64,000 nucleotides of DNA from Ruegeria sp. ANG-R (lineage in GTDB: Bacteria; Pseudomonadota; Alphaproteobacteria; Rhodobacterales; Rhodobacteraceae): NCBI RefSeq assembly GCF_000813985.1, contig NZ_JWLJ01000014.1, positions 18,222 to 82,221 of the forward strand. Reading direction: 5' to 3'. The notes under the pieces were generated by a model. It searched no databases. It saw nothing but the letters and a program-made list of their open reading frames with translations, and was not told the DNA's origin. A program made the translations under genes and the position numbers. Position 1 is the stretch's first letter, and every line of letters starts with the position of its first letter. Shown here piece by piece: positions 42,227 to 51,012 of this stretch.

Positions 42227-43740
42227 CACAGCCCGGTCACATCAATCGCGTGATTGTCGTGGCTGTTGTACTGAGTGCCATTCTTGAAGTTCTGGACAGC
42301 ACCATCGTTAATGTAGCGTTGCCCCATATTCAGGCGGCCTTTGGGGCAACCACCGATCAGGCAACGTGGATTCTGACCAGCTATATCGTTTCGGCGGTGG
42401 TGGTGATGCCATTGACGGGGTTCGTTGCACGCCGTGTCGGGCGACGTCGGCTGATACTGACCGCGGTCACCGGTTTCGCCACCATGTCTGTCATGTGTGG
42501 TCTGTCCTGGAGCCTTCAGACGATTGTCGCCTTCCGGCTGGCGCAGGGGATGTTCGGGGCGTTTCTGATCCCGTTATCTCAGTCCATCCTGTTTGATGCC
42601 TTCCCGCGTGAGAAGCGGGGGCAGGCGATGGCGGTGTTTGGGCTCGGTGTGGTGGTTGCACCGGTTCTGGGTCCGACAGTAGGCGCGATCCTGACCGAGT
42701 ATTTCTCGTGGAGGATGGTGTTTTTCGTCAACCTGCCCGTCGCGGCGATGGCCCTGCTGTTATTGGCCGGAGAGATGCCGGATGACAAAACCGAAGATGT
42801 TCGCATTGACTGGAAAGGGCTGGCTCTGCTCGCCATTGGTATTGGCTGCCTGCAATTTGTACTTGATCAGGGTGAGACCAAAGACTGGCTTTCTTCACGG
42901 GTCATCCAGGTGGCGCTGATTGCGTCGGTTCTGGGTGCGCTGGGGTTCATCATCCACGCACTGACCTCCCGGCATTCAGTCGTTGACCTGCGACTGTTTG
43001 CGGATCGCAACTTTGCCCTGTGCAATCTGATCATAGCGGGCTTTGCGATTTCTTTGTTTGGCGGGATCGCCATACTGCCGACCTTTGTGCAAAATCTGCT
43101 CGACTATCCGGTGATCGAGTCCGGCCATCTATTCATACCGCGTGGGATCGCGGCCGGCGCGTCGATGGTCCTGACCGGGGCTGTGCTTGTTACCCGATTT
43201 GATCCGCGCGTTCTGGCGGGATTGGGGATGTTGTTGACAGCGGCGGGGAATTTCATGCTGGGCGTACTCAATCTGAATGCGGGGTTCTGGCAACTGGCCT
43301 GGCCGGGCTTTGTCAGCGGTCTGGGGATGGGGCTGGTTTTTGTGCCCATGTCGATCCTGGCCTTCGAGAGTATCAGCAAGACCCGACAGGATGAGGCATC
43401 AGGCCTGTTCAACGTCACCAGACAGCTTGGGTCATCAATCGGGATTTCGTTGGTGGGCACTTGGGTTGTGCGGGGCCTGCAAACCAATACGGCAGTGCTG
43501 AGCCAGAATGTGACTCCATATAATCCCGCCGCGCAGGCTTATCTCGCCCCGTTGGGTCTGACACCGGACAGTGCGCAGGGTGCTGCCATCCTGGGGCAGG
43601 AGATTTCACGGCAAGCCGAAATGATCTCATACCTCACCGTTTTCAACAATCTTGGTCTGCTGGCGTTGGCGACGATTCCGCTGCTGTTTTTCTGCCGTGC
43701 ACCCAAACCGGCTCAACGGGCTGAAGCACACGTTCATTAG
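42223..43740 (+). CDS. EmrB/QacA-type MFS multidrug transporter (DHA2, 14 TM)
   Basis: 505 residues, 14 predicted membrane segments. DHA2 motifs: LDSTIVNVALPHIQAAFGAT (about 22-41, motif D1), TSYIVSAVVVMPLTGFVARR with VGRRR (motif A), RLAQGMFGAFLIPLSQSIL, and GLGVVVAPVLGPTVGAILTE (motif C region, drug/H+ antiport). Exports drugs or other hydrophobic compounds with the EmrA-like partner. Its stop overlaps the convergent crcB stop by 4 nt. Confidence 0.92.
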   Translation: MTQPGHINRVIVVAVVLSAILEVLDSTIVNVALPHIQAAFGATTDQATWILTSYIVSAVVVMPLTGFVARRVGRRRLILTAVTGFATMSVMCGLSWSLQTIVAFRLAQGMFGAFLIPLSQSILFDAFPREKRGQAMAVFGLGVVVAPVLGPTVGAILTEYFSWRMVFFVNLPVAAMALLLLAGEMPDDKTEDVRIDWKGLALLAIGIGCLQFVLDQGETKDWLSSRVIQVALIASVLGALGFIIHALTSRHSVVDLRLFADRNFALCNLIIAGFAISLFGGIAILPTFVQNLLDYPVIESGHLFIPRGIAAGASMVLTGAVLVTRFDPRVLAGLGMLLTAAGNFMLGVLNLNAGFWQLAWPGFVSGLGMGLVFVPMSILAFESISKTRQDEASGLFNVTRQLGSSIGISLVGTWVVRGLQTNTAVLSQNVTPYNPAAQAYLAPLGLTPDSAQGAAILGQEISRQAEMISYLTVFNNLGLLALATIPLLFFCRAPKPAQRAEAHVH

Positions 43741-44099
43741 CGCGTCAACACGAGACCCAGCCAAAGCGCGAACCAGCACAGGGCGAGACTGACGAGGATG
43801 TTCCCGGCAGCAAACACGATTGTCTTCTCGCGGTGCAGTTGCAGAGACTGATAAGCGAAACTGGAAAACGTTGTGAAGCCGCCGCAAAATCCGAATACTA
43901 GGCGCTTTTCGTCTTCGCCCATCTCGACAGAGCCACCTAAGTAACCGATCCACAGACCAAGTATGAGGCTGCCCAGCACATTCACGATAAGCGTGGAGTA
44001 GGGCAGATCATGCGTCACCCGGCGTGTCAGCCAGTGCCTCAGAGCTGCACCAAGCCCTCCGCCCAGTGCGAACATAGTATGCAGATACAGATCGGTCAT
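43737..44099 (-). CDS. crcB: Fluoride channel subunit CrcB/Fluc (second of a tandem pair)
   Basis: 120 residues, four membrane segments. Fluc motifs: GGGLGAALRHWLTR (about 13-26), NVLGSLILGLWIG (conserved pore Asn, about residue 40) and GFCGGFTTFSSFAYQ (Phe box and TTFSSF, about 70-84). Exports fluoride through a dual-topology dimer. Overlaps the upstream crcB paralogue by 4 nt, suggesting that the two form a heterodimer. Confidence 0.93.
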   Translation of the reverse strand: MTDLYLHTMFALGGGLGAALRHWLTRRVTHDLPYSTLIVNVLGSLILGLWIGYLGGSVEMGEDEKRLVFGFCGGFTTFSSFAYQSLQLHREKTIVFAAGNILVSLALCWFALWLGLVLTR

Positions 44100-44542
44100 T
44101 CAGAGTCGCCTCCAGAATGACGCCGCCGCCCCAGTGCTTCACCCAGAATGGCCGCCGCAAGACCAACCGCGATCTCGGCGCTCGCAGCGACAAGCACCAA
44201 CCAGTTACCGGTTTCGGCCAGCCGTTCCAACTCGGCTACAAATGAAGAAAATGTGGACAATCCCCCACAAAACCCAACCGCACCCAGGTGGAGGATGTGG
44301 GCATGGACCCTGTTTCGAATGGCATATAGCCAGCCCAGTATGAAACAGGCCACGACATTGATCCCGAATGTGGCGGTCAGGAACGGCGCGCCGGGGATTT
44401 CCAATGAGAATATCTCACGCAGCAATGATCCTGCAGCTCCACCAACAAAGACGGCTGAATACATCAGGGCACGATGCCCGAATGCAGGCGCTGTTTCTGA
44501 CACTGCGGTTGATCCTGCTCTGATCGGTGTTTCATTTGGCAT
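44096..44542 (-). CDS. crcB: Fluoride channel subunit CrcB/Fluc (first of a tandem pair)
   Basis: 148 residues. A polar N-terminal extension of about 25 residues, then four membrane segments with GGAAGSLLREIFS (about 35-47), FGINVVACFILGWLY (pore Asn) and GFCGGLSTFSSFVAEL (about 91-106). Diverged from the downstream copy (LSTFSSF against FTTFSSF), as expected for heterodimeric Fluc pairs of fixed opposite topology. ATG 44542 is preferred to a start 17 codons earlier. No fluoride riboswitch pattern is visible upstream. Confidence 0.9.
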   Translation of the reverse strand: MPNETPIRAGSTAVSETAPAFGHRALMYSAVFVGGAAGSLLREIFSLEIPGAPFLTATFGINVVACFILGWLYAIRNRVHAHILHLGAVGFCGGLSTFSSFVAELERLAETGNWLVLVAASAEIAVGLAAAILGEALGRRRHSGGDSE

Positions 44543-44980
44543 ACAGATTGATCTGGTGCGAATCAACTGGGCCACTAACCCAACCGCTACCATAGTTCAG
44601 GTGTTAAGGGTTTGCGTTTGCAGGTGAATATGTTCCACGCTCTGAAATGGCTGTAGGGTCTTGGGCCTTTCCTCCGATCCAGACCACACTGTTTCAGCGA
44701 AACTCATGAAGATAGGAAGCGACGGCGCGCAGTCTGGTTTGCTCCCAAGCCACGGGCTGGTCGATACTCGGGCGTTTGACACCCAATACGACATCAAGAC
44801 CGTGGGTTATCGCCGCGCCGACCACCCGCACTCATCCGCCGCCCCACCGCGGATGAACGAGAACGATCCTATGCCGAACTCTACGGCTTTCTGGAGGAAG
44901 GCGCCCAGTTGGGCAAGACAATCCCGGGAGAGTTTGCTGATGACGGCAGGCCGCCTCGGCTGGACCAGCTCTAGCGCCCT
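44543..44980. other. 438-bp region without a confident gene
   Basis: Contains the crcB promoter region (minus strand) and the 3' flank of the auxiliary-lipoprotein gene. A plus-strand frame ending TAG at 44972-44974 reads protein-like near its end (ELYGFLEEGAQLGKTIPGEF, then ADDGRPPRLDQL), but it has no start or recognisable family. It may be the tail of a lost gene. Confidence 0.4.
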
Positions 44981-45637
44981 CTAACTTGGGCTTGAGCGCG
45001 GGTTGTTCTGCGCGTGCGTGTAGATTTTGCGGATGCTCCATTCGACCGCGTCCCGCATGGTTTTGCCCAAAGCGACATCAAAGGCTTCCACCAGATCGGG
45101 AGTCTTGTCGCTGGTCGCTAACACGGCCTCCTGGAAAGAACTGGATGCGATGATCTTGTCCTCGTACTCATCGATGATCTTGATATTGATGCGTACTTCC
45201 ACACGTACAGTTTTCGAGTTTTCGGTTTCACTGACGACGATGCCCTGAAACTCACGCAGATCGGGCGCGATGACATAGTCGGCACGCAGCCCGACCGTCG
45301 AGCGCCCGACGGCAGCGACCTTGCCCGAATTTTCATAGCTTTCGACCATCAATGCCTGAACGATCAACGGTGCGCGATCAACCCAACGTGCCCGGGGCAG
45401 ATACTGAACCTGCAATAAGGTGGGCTGCACCGCGATCTGATCGGTGTTTACCGCAGCCGTTGCTGTGGGTTCTTCAACCACGATCTGCTTCTGGATACGC
45501 GGCAGCGATGATGAGAACGTGCTTTTGGGCGTCAGCAGATACAAATCGTTGGGTTTGGAAGCTTGGCTCAATGTCCCCAAGCCAGCGCATCCTGCTAACG
45601 CGCCAAGAACCAGAGCCAGAATTAGAGGGCGGATCAT
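44981..45637 (-). CDS. ABC-type transport auxiliary lipoprotein (PqiC/LptE-like, Mla/MCE system)
   Basis: 218 residues. Lipoprotein signal peptide with lipobox LAGC at about residues 14-17. The rest matches the ABC_trans_aux family: NDLYLLTPKSTF, IVVEEPTATAAVNTDQIAV, LPRARWVDRAPLIVQALMVE (about 85-104). These lipoproteins accompany MCE transporters at the inner face of the outer membrane. It overlaps the MCE gene by 4 nt, as last gene of the operon. Confidence 0.85.
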   Translation of the reverse strand: MIRPLILALVLGALAGCAGLGTLSQASKPNDLYLLTPKSTFSSSLPRIQKQIVVEEPTATAAVNTDQIAVQPTLLQVQYLPRARWVDRAPLIVQALMVESYENSGKVAAVGRSTVGLRADYVIAPDLREFQGIVVSETENSKTVRVEVRINIKIIDEYEDKIIASSSFQEAVLATSDKTPDLVEAFDVALGKTMRDAVEWSIRKIYTHAQNNPRSSPS

Positions 45638-46950
45638 TGACGAAACTCCGATGCTTGGGTGCCTAACAAGAAGCGGGCCGGGTCGCGTTCGACCTTGTCG
45701 ACCAACCTGTCCAGACTGATAATCAGGCGCTGTGATTCCTCGATAAAGCGGATGAATTGCGGCAAGCCGACACGCAAGAAATCCGAAAGCTGACGGCGGT
45801 TGTCCTGAACGATACCGTCGATAGTGCCCAGAAGATCAGAGGCCGATTGTGACGCGCTCAGAACATCATCGGAAATCTTGTCAATCTTTTCTGTGATGTT
45901 CGAGACGGTTTCAGCGACCTGATTGGCTGCCTTGCTTACTTCAGCTGCGACCGGTGAGATGTCTTTGTCCATCACGCGGTTCGCCGAGTCAAATGCGCGC
46001 TCAGCCGACGCAAGCGCCCCTTTGGCCGTATCCATGGTCGAGGTGACGGATTCAAGGGTGGTGTTTGCATTCACAACGGTTTCTGTGATGACGCCAAGCG
46101 TCACGCTGCCTTCATCCGATAGCCTGGTCAGCCTTTCGGCCAGAACCGAGCCACGTTCTATAAAGGGCTGAATATCCTGCTGAATCACGCGGTCAGCATT
46201 CGCAATTGTTGTATTTGCGGTCTCTAGTGTGGTTTTGGCGGTTTCTGATGCATCTTTGATACTTTTCAGCGTATCCGTGCCCGTACTCAGTGTTGTTTCT
46301 GCAGTGTTTGCCAAAGAGTCGAGCCTCTTGGTGAACGCTCCGATATCTTTTGCCGCACCGCCGAGATCTGAGGAGAGCGACTCGAAATCTGTCAGTGCCT
46401 TGTCCAGTTTGCCCGAGGCATTGGCAAGGTTGCTCAGAATATCCGACACCGCTTTGCGGTTTTCGTTGTCGACGACTGAATTGAGGTTCTCCAGCAGTGT
46501 GACGGCCTCTTCCAGCACTTTCGGGGCGCCTTCAAGCAAGGATTGGATCGAACTGCGCTTGCTGGTTATTACACTGTTCTGCGCCAGCCTGTCTGCGCTC
46601 GGGGACCCGCCCGACAACTCAACATAAGCTACTCCGGTCACACCCAAGGACTGCAATTGCGCGATGGTGTCCTTGGTCACGGGGATGTCTGCGTCAATCT
46701 CTAGCCGGACCCGAACCTTTGACGGATCGTCTTTGTCCAGATCCAAAGATATGACCTGGCCGACAGGCAAACCATTGTAGTTCACGCCCCCCGCGGCCGA
46801 CAGCCCCGCGACATTGTCGAACAGTACATCATAATATGCGTATTGCCGGGTCACTTCGAACTTGGCGAGCCAAAGGAAGAAGCCAAATGCGCCCAGAATG
46901 CCTGCCAGGGTGAACGCACCGATCAGGATATAATTCGCTCGGGTCTCCAT
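45634..46950 (-). CDS. MlaD/MCE-family lipid-transport protein
   Basis: 438 residues. N-terminal anchor (about 5-27, NYILIGAFTLAGILGAFGFF), one MCE domain (about 40-120: LFDNVAGLSAAGGVNYNGLP then VGQVISL, LGVTGVAYVELSGG). A long coiled-coil-like region (about 140-400) of Ala, Ser, Asp and Thr heptads follows. MCE rings form a hydrophobic tunnel for phospholipids in the periplasm; the long helices could make a needle reaching outward. METRANY is the family's usual start; a longer in-frame start is unlikely. Confidence 0.9.
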   Translation of the reverse strand: METRANYILIGAFTLAGILGAFGFFLWLAKFEVTRQYAYYDVLFDNVAGLSAAGGVNYNGLPVGQVISLDLDKDDPSKVRVRLEIDADIPVTKDTIAQLQSLGVTGVAYVELSGGSPSADRLAQNSVITSKRSSIQSLLEGAPKVLEEAVTLLENLNSVVDNENRKAVSDILSNLANASGKLDKALTDFESLSSDLGGAAKDIGAFTKRLDSLANTAETTLSTGTDTLKSIKDASETAKTTLETANTTIANADRVIQQDIQPFIERGSVLAERLTRLSDEGSVTLGVITETVVNANTTLESVTSTMDTAKGALASAERAFDSANRVMDKDISPVAAEVSKAANQVAETVSNITEKIDKISDDVLSASQSASDLLGTIDGIVQDNRRQLSDFLRVGLPQFIRFIEESQRLIISLDRLVDKVERDPARFLLGTQASEFRQ

Positions 46951-46955
46951 TGCCT

Positions 46956-47771
46956 CTACCTGTCCTGCCCTTTCTGTTGCGCCGCGCGGGCGCGAGGGCC
47001 TGTGAAATATTCCTGAACCCAAGGATGATCGACCTTGGTCATTTCTTCTATCGGACCTTCAACCAACACACGCTTTTCCGCAAGAACCGCGATGCGGTCA
47101 CAGATGGCATAGAGGCTGTCCAGATCATGCGTAACCATGAACACAGTCAGTCCCAGCGCGTGCTGAAGCTCTCCGATCAGGTCATCATAGGCGGCTGCTC
47201 CGATCGGGTCCAACCCGGCAGTTGGTTCGTCCAGAAACACGATCTCGGGGTCCAGCGACAGGGCGCGGGCCAGCGCTGCTCGCTTGCGCATCCCCCCCGA
47301 CAGTTCCGAGGGGAACTTGCTGCAACTCAGTTGAGGTAACCCCACTAAGCTGATCTTGAGCCCGCCAAGCGCCGCCATAAGGCTCTCGCTGATGCCAGTA
47401 TGTTCGCGTAGTGGCGCCATCACGTTTTGCAGAACGGTCAGCGAAGAAAACAATGCGCCGTCCTGAAACGCCACCCCCCAGCTTCTTTCGATCCGCTGGC
47501 GGTCTTCTTCCGGGCCATTCAGGACATCTACGCCCAGAACTTCGATGCTGCCGGCTTTTGGTTTGTTCAGGCCCACGATGGTACGCAACAGTACCGACTT
47601 ACCGGTGCCCGACCCACCGACGACCCCCAGAACCTCGCCCCGCCACACATCAAGGTTGAGATTGTCATGCACCACCTGCTCGCCAAATTGATTGGTCAGG
47701 TTGCGCACACGGATAACGGCCTCGCGCTGGGTGCCGCTTTTGGGTTTGTCCTGCAGGGCGGTGCCGTCCAT
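46956..47771 (-). CDS. MlaF-type ABC ATPase (lipid/toluene-tolerance transporter)
   Basis: 271 residues. Walker A GGSGTGKSVLL (about 53-63), signature LSGGMRKRAALARAL (about 157-171), Walker B IVFLDEPTAGLDPIGA, switch MVTHDLDSL. The GGSGTGKS and GLDPI forms are typical of MlaF. Drives the MlaE-like permease encoded just upstream (1-nt gap). Directionality of lipid movement cannot be told from sequence. Confidence 0.92.
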   Translation of the reverse strand: MDGTALQDKPKSGTQREAVIRVRNLTNQFGEQVVHDNLNLDVWRGEVLGVVGGSGTGKSVLLRTIVGLNKPKAGSIEVLGVDVLNGPEEDRQRIERSWGVAFQDGALFSSLTVLQNVMAPLREHTGISESLMAALGGLKISLVGLPQLSCSKFPSELSGGMRKRAALARALSLDPEIVFLDEPTAGLDPIGAAAYDDLIGELQHALGLTVFMVTHDLDSLYAICDRIAVLAEKRVLVEGPIEEMTKVDHPWVQEYFTGPRARAAQQKGQDR

Positions 47772-47772
47772 G

Positions 47773-48897
47773 TCAGATCCCCAGCTCTGAGAAGAAGATC
47801 GAAAACAGGGCGTCGATGGCGATCACCATAAATATCGACTGCACGACCGAGGCCGTGGTGCGCTGACCAACACTTTCGGATGAGCCCTTGACCTGCATGG
47901 CTTGCCAGCAGGCGATGACCCCGATCACGAGCGCAAAAAACGGTGCTTTAATCATCCCGACGGCCAGCTGGGCGACGCCGGTATTCTCTTTCAGCCGGGT
48001 AAGAAACATCCCGGGGCTGACGCCGAGATCGATCCAGCTCATCAATGCGCCGCCAATCAGGCCAGCCATATCTGCGACAAAGCCCAGGATGGGCAACATG
48101 ATCAGCAAGGCCACAACCCGCGGGATGACCAGCACTTCGATCGGGTCCAGGCCCAGCGTGCGCATCGCGTCGATTTCTTCCTGTACCTTCATCGAACCGA
48201 TCGAGGCGGTGAAGGCCGAGCCAGAGCGGCCTGCGACGATGATAGCGGTCAGTAAGATACCCAACTCGCGCAAGATCGAGATCGAAATCAACTCGACAAC
48301 GAAAATTTCGGCGCCGAATTGTTTCAGCTGGGTCGCGCCCTGAAAGGCCAGAACGACGCCGATCAGAAAACCCATCAAGGAAACGATGGGCAGCGCTTTG
48401 AAGCCGACCTGCTCCATCTGGGATACCAATGCAGCACGGCGCAGCCGCCAGGGCATGATCAGGGTCCGACCCAACCGATGAAGTGTCAGGCCGAGAAAGC
48501 CGATGATCGACAACGTGTCCTGCCACGCACCGAAGGTCTTTTTGCCAACCTGAGCAACCCAGTTAACGAAGCCTCGCGGCGGAAGCGCCTCTCCGGTCAC
48601 TTCGGGAATGTTGTGCGAAACCGTCTCGATCAGCGAAGAATGGGCAGGGGTCAACCCCTTAAACCGCACCTGTGCGCCCGCGGACCCTAGTCGTTGTACA
48701 AGTCCGGCGACCAGCCAGGCCCCCCCGGTATCCAACGACTGCAACTGCGACATGTCCAGCACGACGTCCTGTCCGTTGGGTCGGAGCGCGGCGAAATCCC
48801 CTTCGACACAATCCAAAGACTGGGTACGCAAATCCCCCGCAACCCGTATGCAAACGCCGGTTGCGTCGGTCTCGGAAGTGATCGTCGGCCTTGTCAT
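47773..48897 (-). CDS. MlaE-type permease with an N-terminal STAS (MlaB-like) domain
   Basis: 374 residues. STAS domain about 5-95 (DVVLDMSQLQSLDTGGAWLV with the conserved LDTGG loop). MlaE permease about 110-374: MEQVGFKALPIVSLMGFLIG, VLAFQGATQLKQFGAEIFVV, ELGILLTAIIVAGRSGSAFT, AEIGSMKV-like ASIGSMKVQEEIDAM. Fusing MlaB to MlaE means no separate STAS gene is needed. ATG 48897 begins right before the STAS domain; an ATG 25 codons upstream is also possible. First gene of the operon. Confidence 0.9.
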   Translation of the reverse strand: MTRPTITSETDATGVCIRVAGDLRTQSLDCVEGDFAALRPNGQDVVLDMSQLQSLDTGGAWLVAGLVQRLGSAGAQVRFKGLTPAHSSLIETVSHNIPEVTGEALPPRGFVNWVAQVGKKTFGAWQDTLSIIGFLGLTLHRLGRTLIMPWRLRRAALVSQMEQVGFKALPIVSLMGFLIGVVLAFQGATQLKQFGAEIFVVELISISILRELGILLTAIIVAGRSGSAFTASIGSMKVQEEIDAMRTLGLDPIEVLVIPRVVALLIMLPILGFVADMAGLIGGALMSWIDLGVSPGMFLTRLKENTGVAQLAVGMIKAPFFALVIGVIACWQAMQVKGSSESVGQRTTASVVQSIFMVIAIDALFSIFFSELGI

Positions 48898-49308
48898 AGC
48901 GGTATGTGATGTCAAACGTCGCGTCGCTGCAATGGATTTGTTCAAATAAGCCAAGATTTTGCGCTCGTGCATTGCGGTGGTGCGACAGTGTAGTTCACAT
49001 GAGTTGCAGACGACCGAAACAGCGTGAAAGCAGGATGCTCACGCTACGCTTGAATGTACACGGTTCCAACAGCCAGCCGTGGCGCACGGGGTCGCGCGGG
49101 CATTGATAATCAAAGTTGTTAATATTCAGATAATAATAGACAAATGTTCGTCTTGAGGTATCGTGGGGCCGAAGTTTTCCTGTTGCGGTTGAAATACTCG
49201 GACAGGCGGCTTGGTCGGCCAACAAAGGCACCCTTGTTCAGGTGCAGCTTCGCCTTATCGCCGGCTATTGCCCCGGATGCCTGTCGGGTGCGGATTGTGA
49301 GGTGGATC
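48898..49308. other. 411-bp divergent intergenic region (Mla operon / aspTD)
   Basis: Contains both promoters. An AT-rich stretch (GTTAATATTCAGATAATAAT near 49119-49138) is the most likely core promoter area. GAGGTGG lies a few bases before the aspT ATG. I see no protein-coding gene and no strong palindrome. Confidence 0.5.
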
Positions 49309-50994
49309 ATGGTCGATTGGCTGGTAAGTATTCTTCAAAACTACCCCGAGCTGGCGGTGTTTCTGGCCATCGGAGTTGGGTTTCTCGTGGGCCCTTGGAA
49401 GGTGATGGGTTTCAGTCTGGGCACGGTTACCGCAACGCTGCTGGCGGCTGTGGTGATCGGGCAGGCCCACATAGATGTAGACTCGGCGGTCAAATCGACC
49501 TTCTTCATTATGTTCATTTTTGCCGTAGGCTACGGTGTCGGGCCGCAATTCATCCGTGGTCTTAAAGCCGACGGCGCGCGTGAGGTCTTCTTTGCGCTCA
49601 GCGTATTGGCATTGTGCCTGGTGATTCCGATCATCGCAGCCAAAGTGGCGGGGCTGGAGCTTGGTTACGCTGCCGGTCTTTACGCCGGATCGCAGACGAT
49701 TTCGGCGGCGATCGGTGTCGCAACTGATCAAATCGGACAGCTGGGTTTGCCGGCGGAACAGGCCAAGACCTATGCCAATCAAATCCCCGTCGCCTACGCT
49801 GTGACCTATATTTACGGCACCATCGGCTCGGCAATCATTCTCGCCAAGATCGGTCCGCGCCTGATCGGAGTTGATCTGGTTGCAGCGTGCAAGGAATATG
49901 AGGCCCAGTTGGGTGGTACCATGGCTGTGGAAACCGGCGACGGCATCGTATCAGCCTATCGTGCGATCGAGGCGCGGGCGTTTGAGATTCCCGAAGGCAG
50001 CGATCTGCTGGGGCAGCCTGTCAAAGATCTGTTGCCGGGTGTGCGGATTTACGCGGAACGTCTGAAACGTGATGGGAAGATCATCGAGGTAGACGATAAT
50101 ACCATGTTGCAGGCCGGGGATGTCGTGATGTTCTCGGGTCGCCGTTCGGATCTGGTGGGGTTGCTTGAAACCAATCTGACCGAAGCTGATGCGCCTGAGC
50201 TGCTGAGCATCCCCTCGGAAAAATTGGATGTGCTGATCACCAGCAAAGAGGTGCACAACAAAACGCTTGAAGAGCTGAGCAAACTGTCGATGGCGAGGGG
50301 CATCTATGTCTCGAAACTGATGCGCAATATGCAGGATTTACCGCTGCTGCCAGGCACTGTCGTGCACCGGGGCGACATCATCACCATTCAGGGTAGCAAG
50401 CGCCATGTCGAGGCGGCAATAGCCAAGATCGGTTATGCGGATCGCCCGGTGGATACCACGGATCTGGCCTTTGTCGGCTGGGGGATTTTCATCGGGGGGA
50501 TCATCGGAACGCTGTCGGTCATGATGGGCGGATTTCCGATCAGTCTTTCAACAACCGGCGGCGCGTTGCTGGCAGGTCTCGTGCTGGGCTGGCTACGTAC
50601 GGTGCATCCGACCTTTGGCCGGATACCCGGTCCGGCGCTTTGGCTCATGAATACGCTTGGTCTGAATGTCTTCATCGCGGTGATCGGGATTACGGCGGGG
50701 CCGGGTTTTGTAGCGGGGCTGCAACAGGCCGGTATTGCGCTGTTGCTGTGGGGGATCGTCGCCACTTCGCTGCCGATGATTTTTGCGGTTTATGTCGGGC
50801 ATTACGTGTTCAAATTCCCCCCCGCCATTCTGTTCGGGGCCTGCGCAGGCGCTCGGACCACCACCGCCGCATTGGGTATGATTCAGGAAGCCGCGCAGAG
50901 CCGCATCCCGGCGCTTGGTTACGGGATGCCGTATGCAATCGGGAACACATTGCTGACCATCTTCGGGATGGTCGTTGTTTTGATCCTAAGCTGA
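49309..50994 (+). CDS. aspT: Aspartate:alanine antiporter (AspT/AAEx family)
   Basis: 561 residues; Tetragenococcus AspT has about 543. Two AspT membrane halves flank two TrkA_C (RCK_C) domains (about 205-380, EARAFEIPEGSDLLGQPV and DVLITSKEVHNKTLEELSKL). Signature-like GSQTISAAIGVATDQ (about 127-141) in the first half and GACAGARTTTAALGMIQEA (about 510-528) in the second. Exchanges aspartate for alanine, generating proton-motive force when coupled to decarboxylation. ATG 49309 follows GAGGTGG; an earlier in-frame start adds a charged non-membrane leader. Next to aspD, 18 nt apart. Confidence 0.88.
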   Translation: MVDWLVSILQNYPELAVFLAIGVGFLVGPWKVMGFSLGTVTATLLAAVVIGQAHIDVDSAVKSTFFIMFIFAVGYGVGPQFIRGLKADGAREVFFALSVLALCLVIPIIAAKVAGLELGYAAGLYAGSQTISAAIGVATDQIGQLGLPAEQAKTYANQIPVAYAVTYIYGTIGSAIILAKIGPRLIGVDLVAACKEYEAQLGGTMAVETGDGIVSAYRAIEARAFEIPEGSDLLGQPVKDLLPGVRIYAERLKRDGKIIEVDDNTMLQAGDVVMFSGRRSDLVGLLETNLTEADAPELLSIPSEKLDVLITSKEVHNKTLEELSKLSMARGIYVSKLMRNMQDLPLLPGTVVHRGDIITIQGSKRHVEAAIAKIGYADRPVDTTDLAFVGWGIFIGGIIGTLSVMMGGFPISLSTTGGALLAGLVLGWLRTVHPTFGRIPGPALWLMNTLGLNVFIAVIGITAGPGFVAGLQQAGIALLLWGIVATSLPMIFAVYVGHYVFKFPPAILFGACAGARTTTAALGMIQEAAQSRIPALGYGMPYAIGNTLLTIFGMVVVLILS

Positions 50995-51012
50995 TTTGGA
51001 GAGGTACGCATT

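Noticed and set aside
44543..44700. Fluoride riboswitch upstream of crcB
   Set aside because: Looked for the conserved crcB RNA elements on the minus strand; none are visible. A covariance-model search would be decisive.
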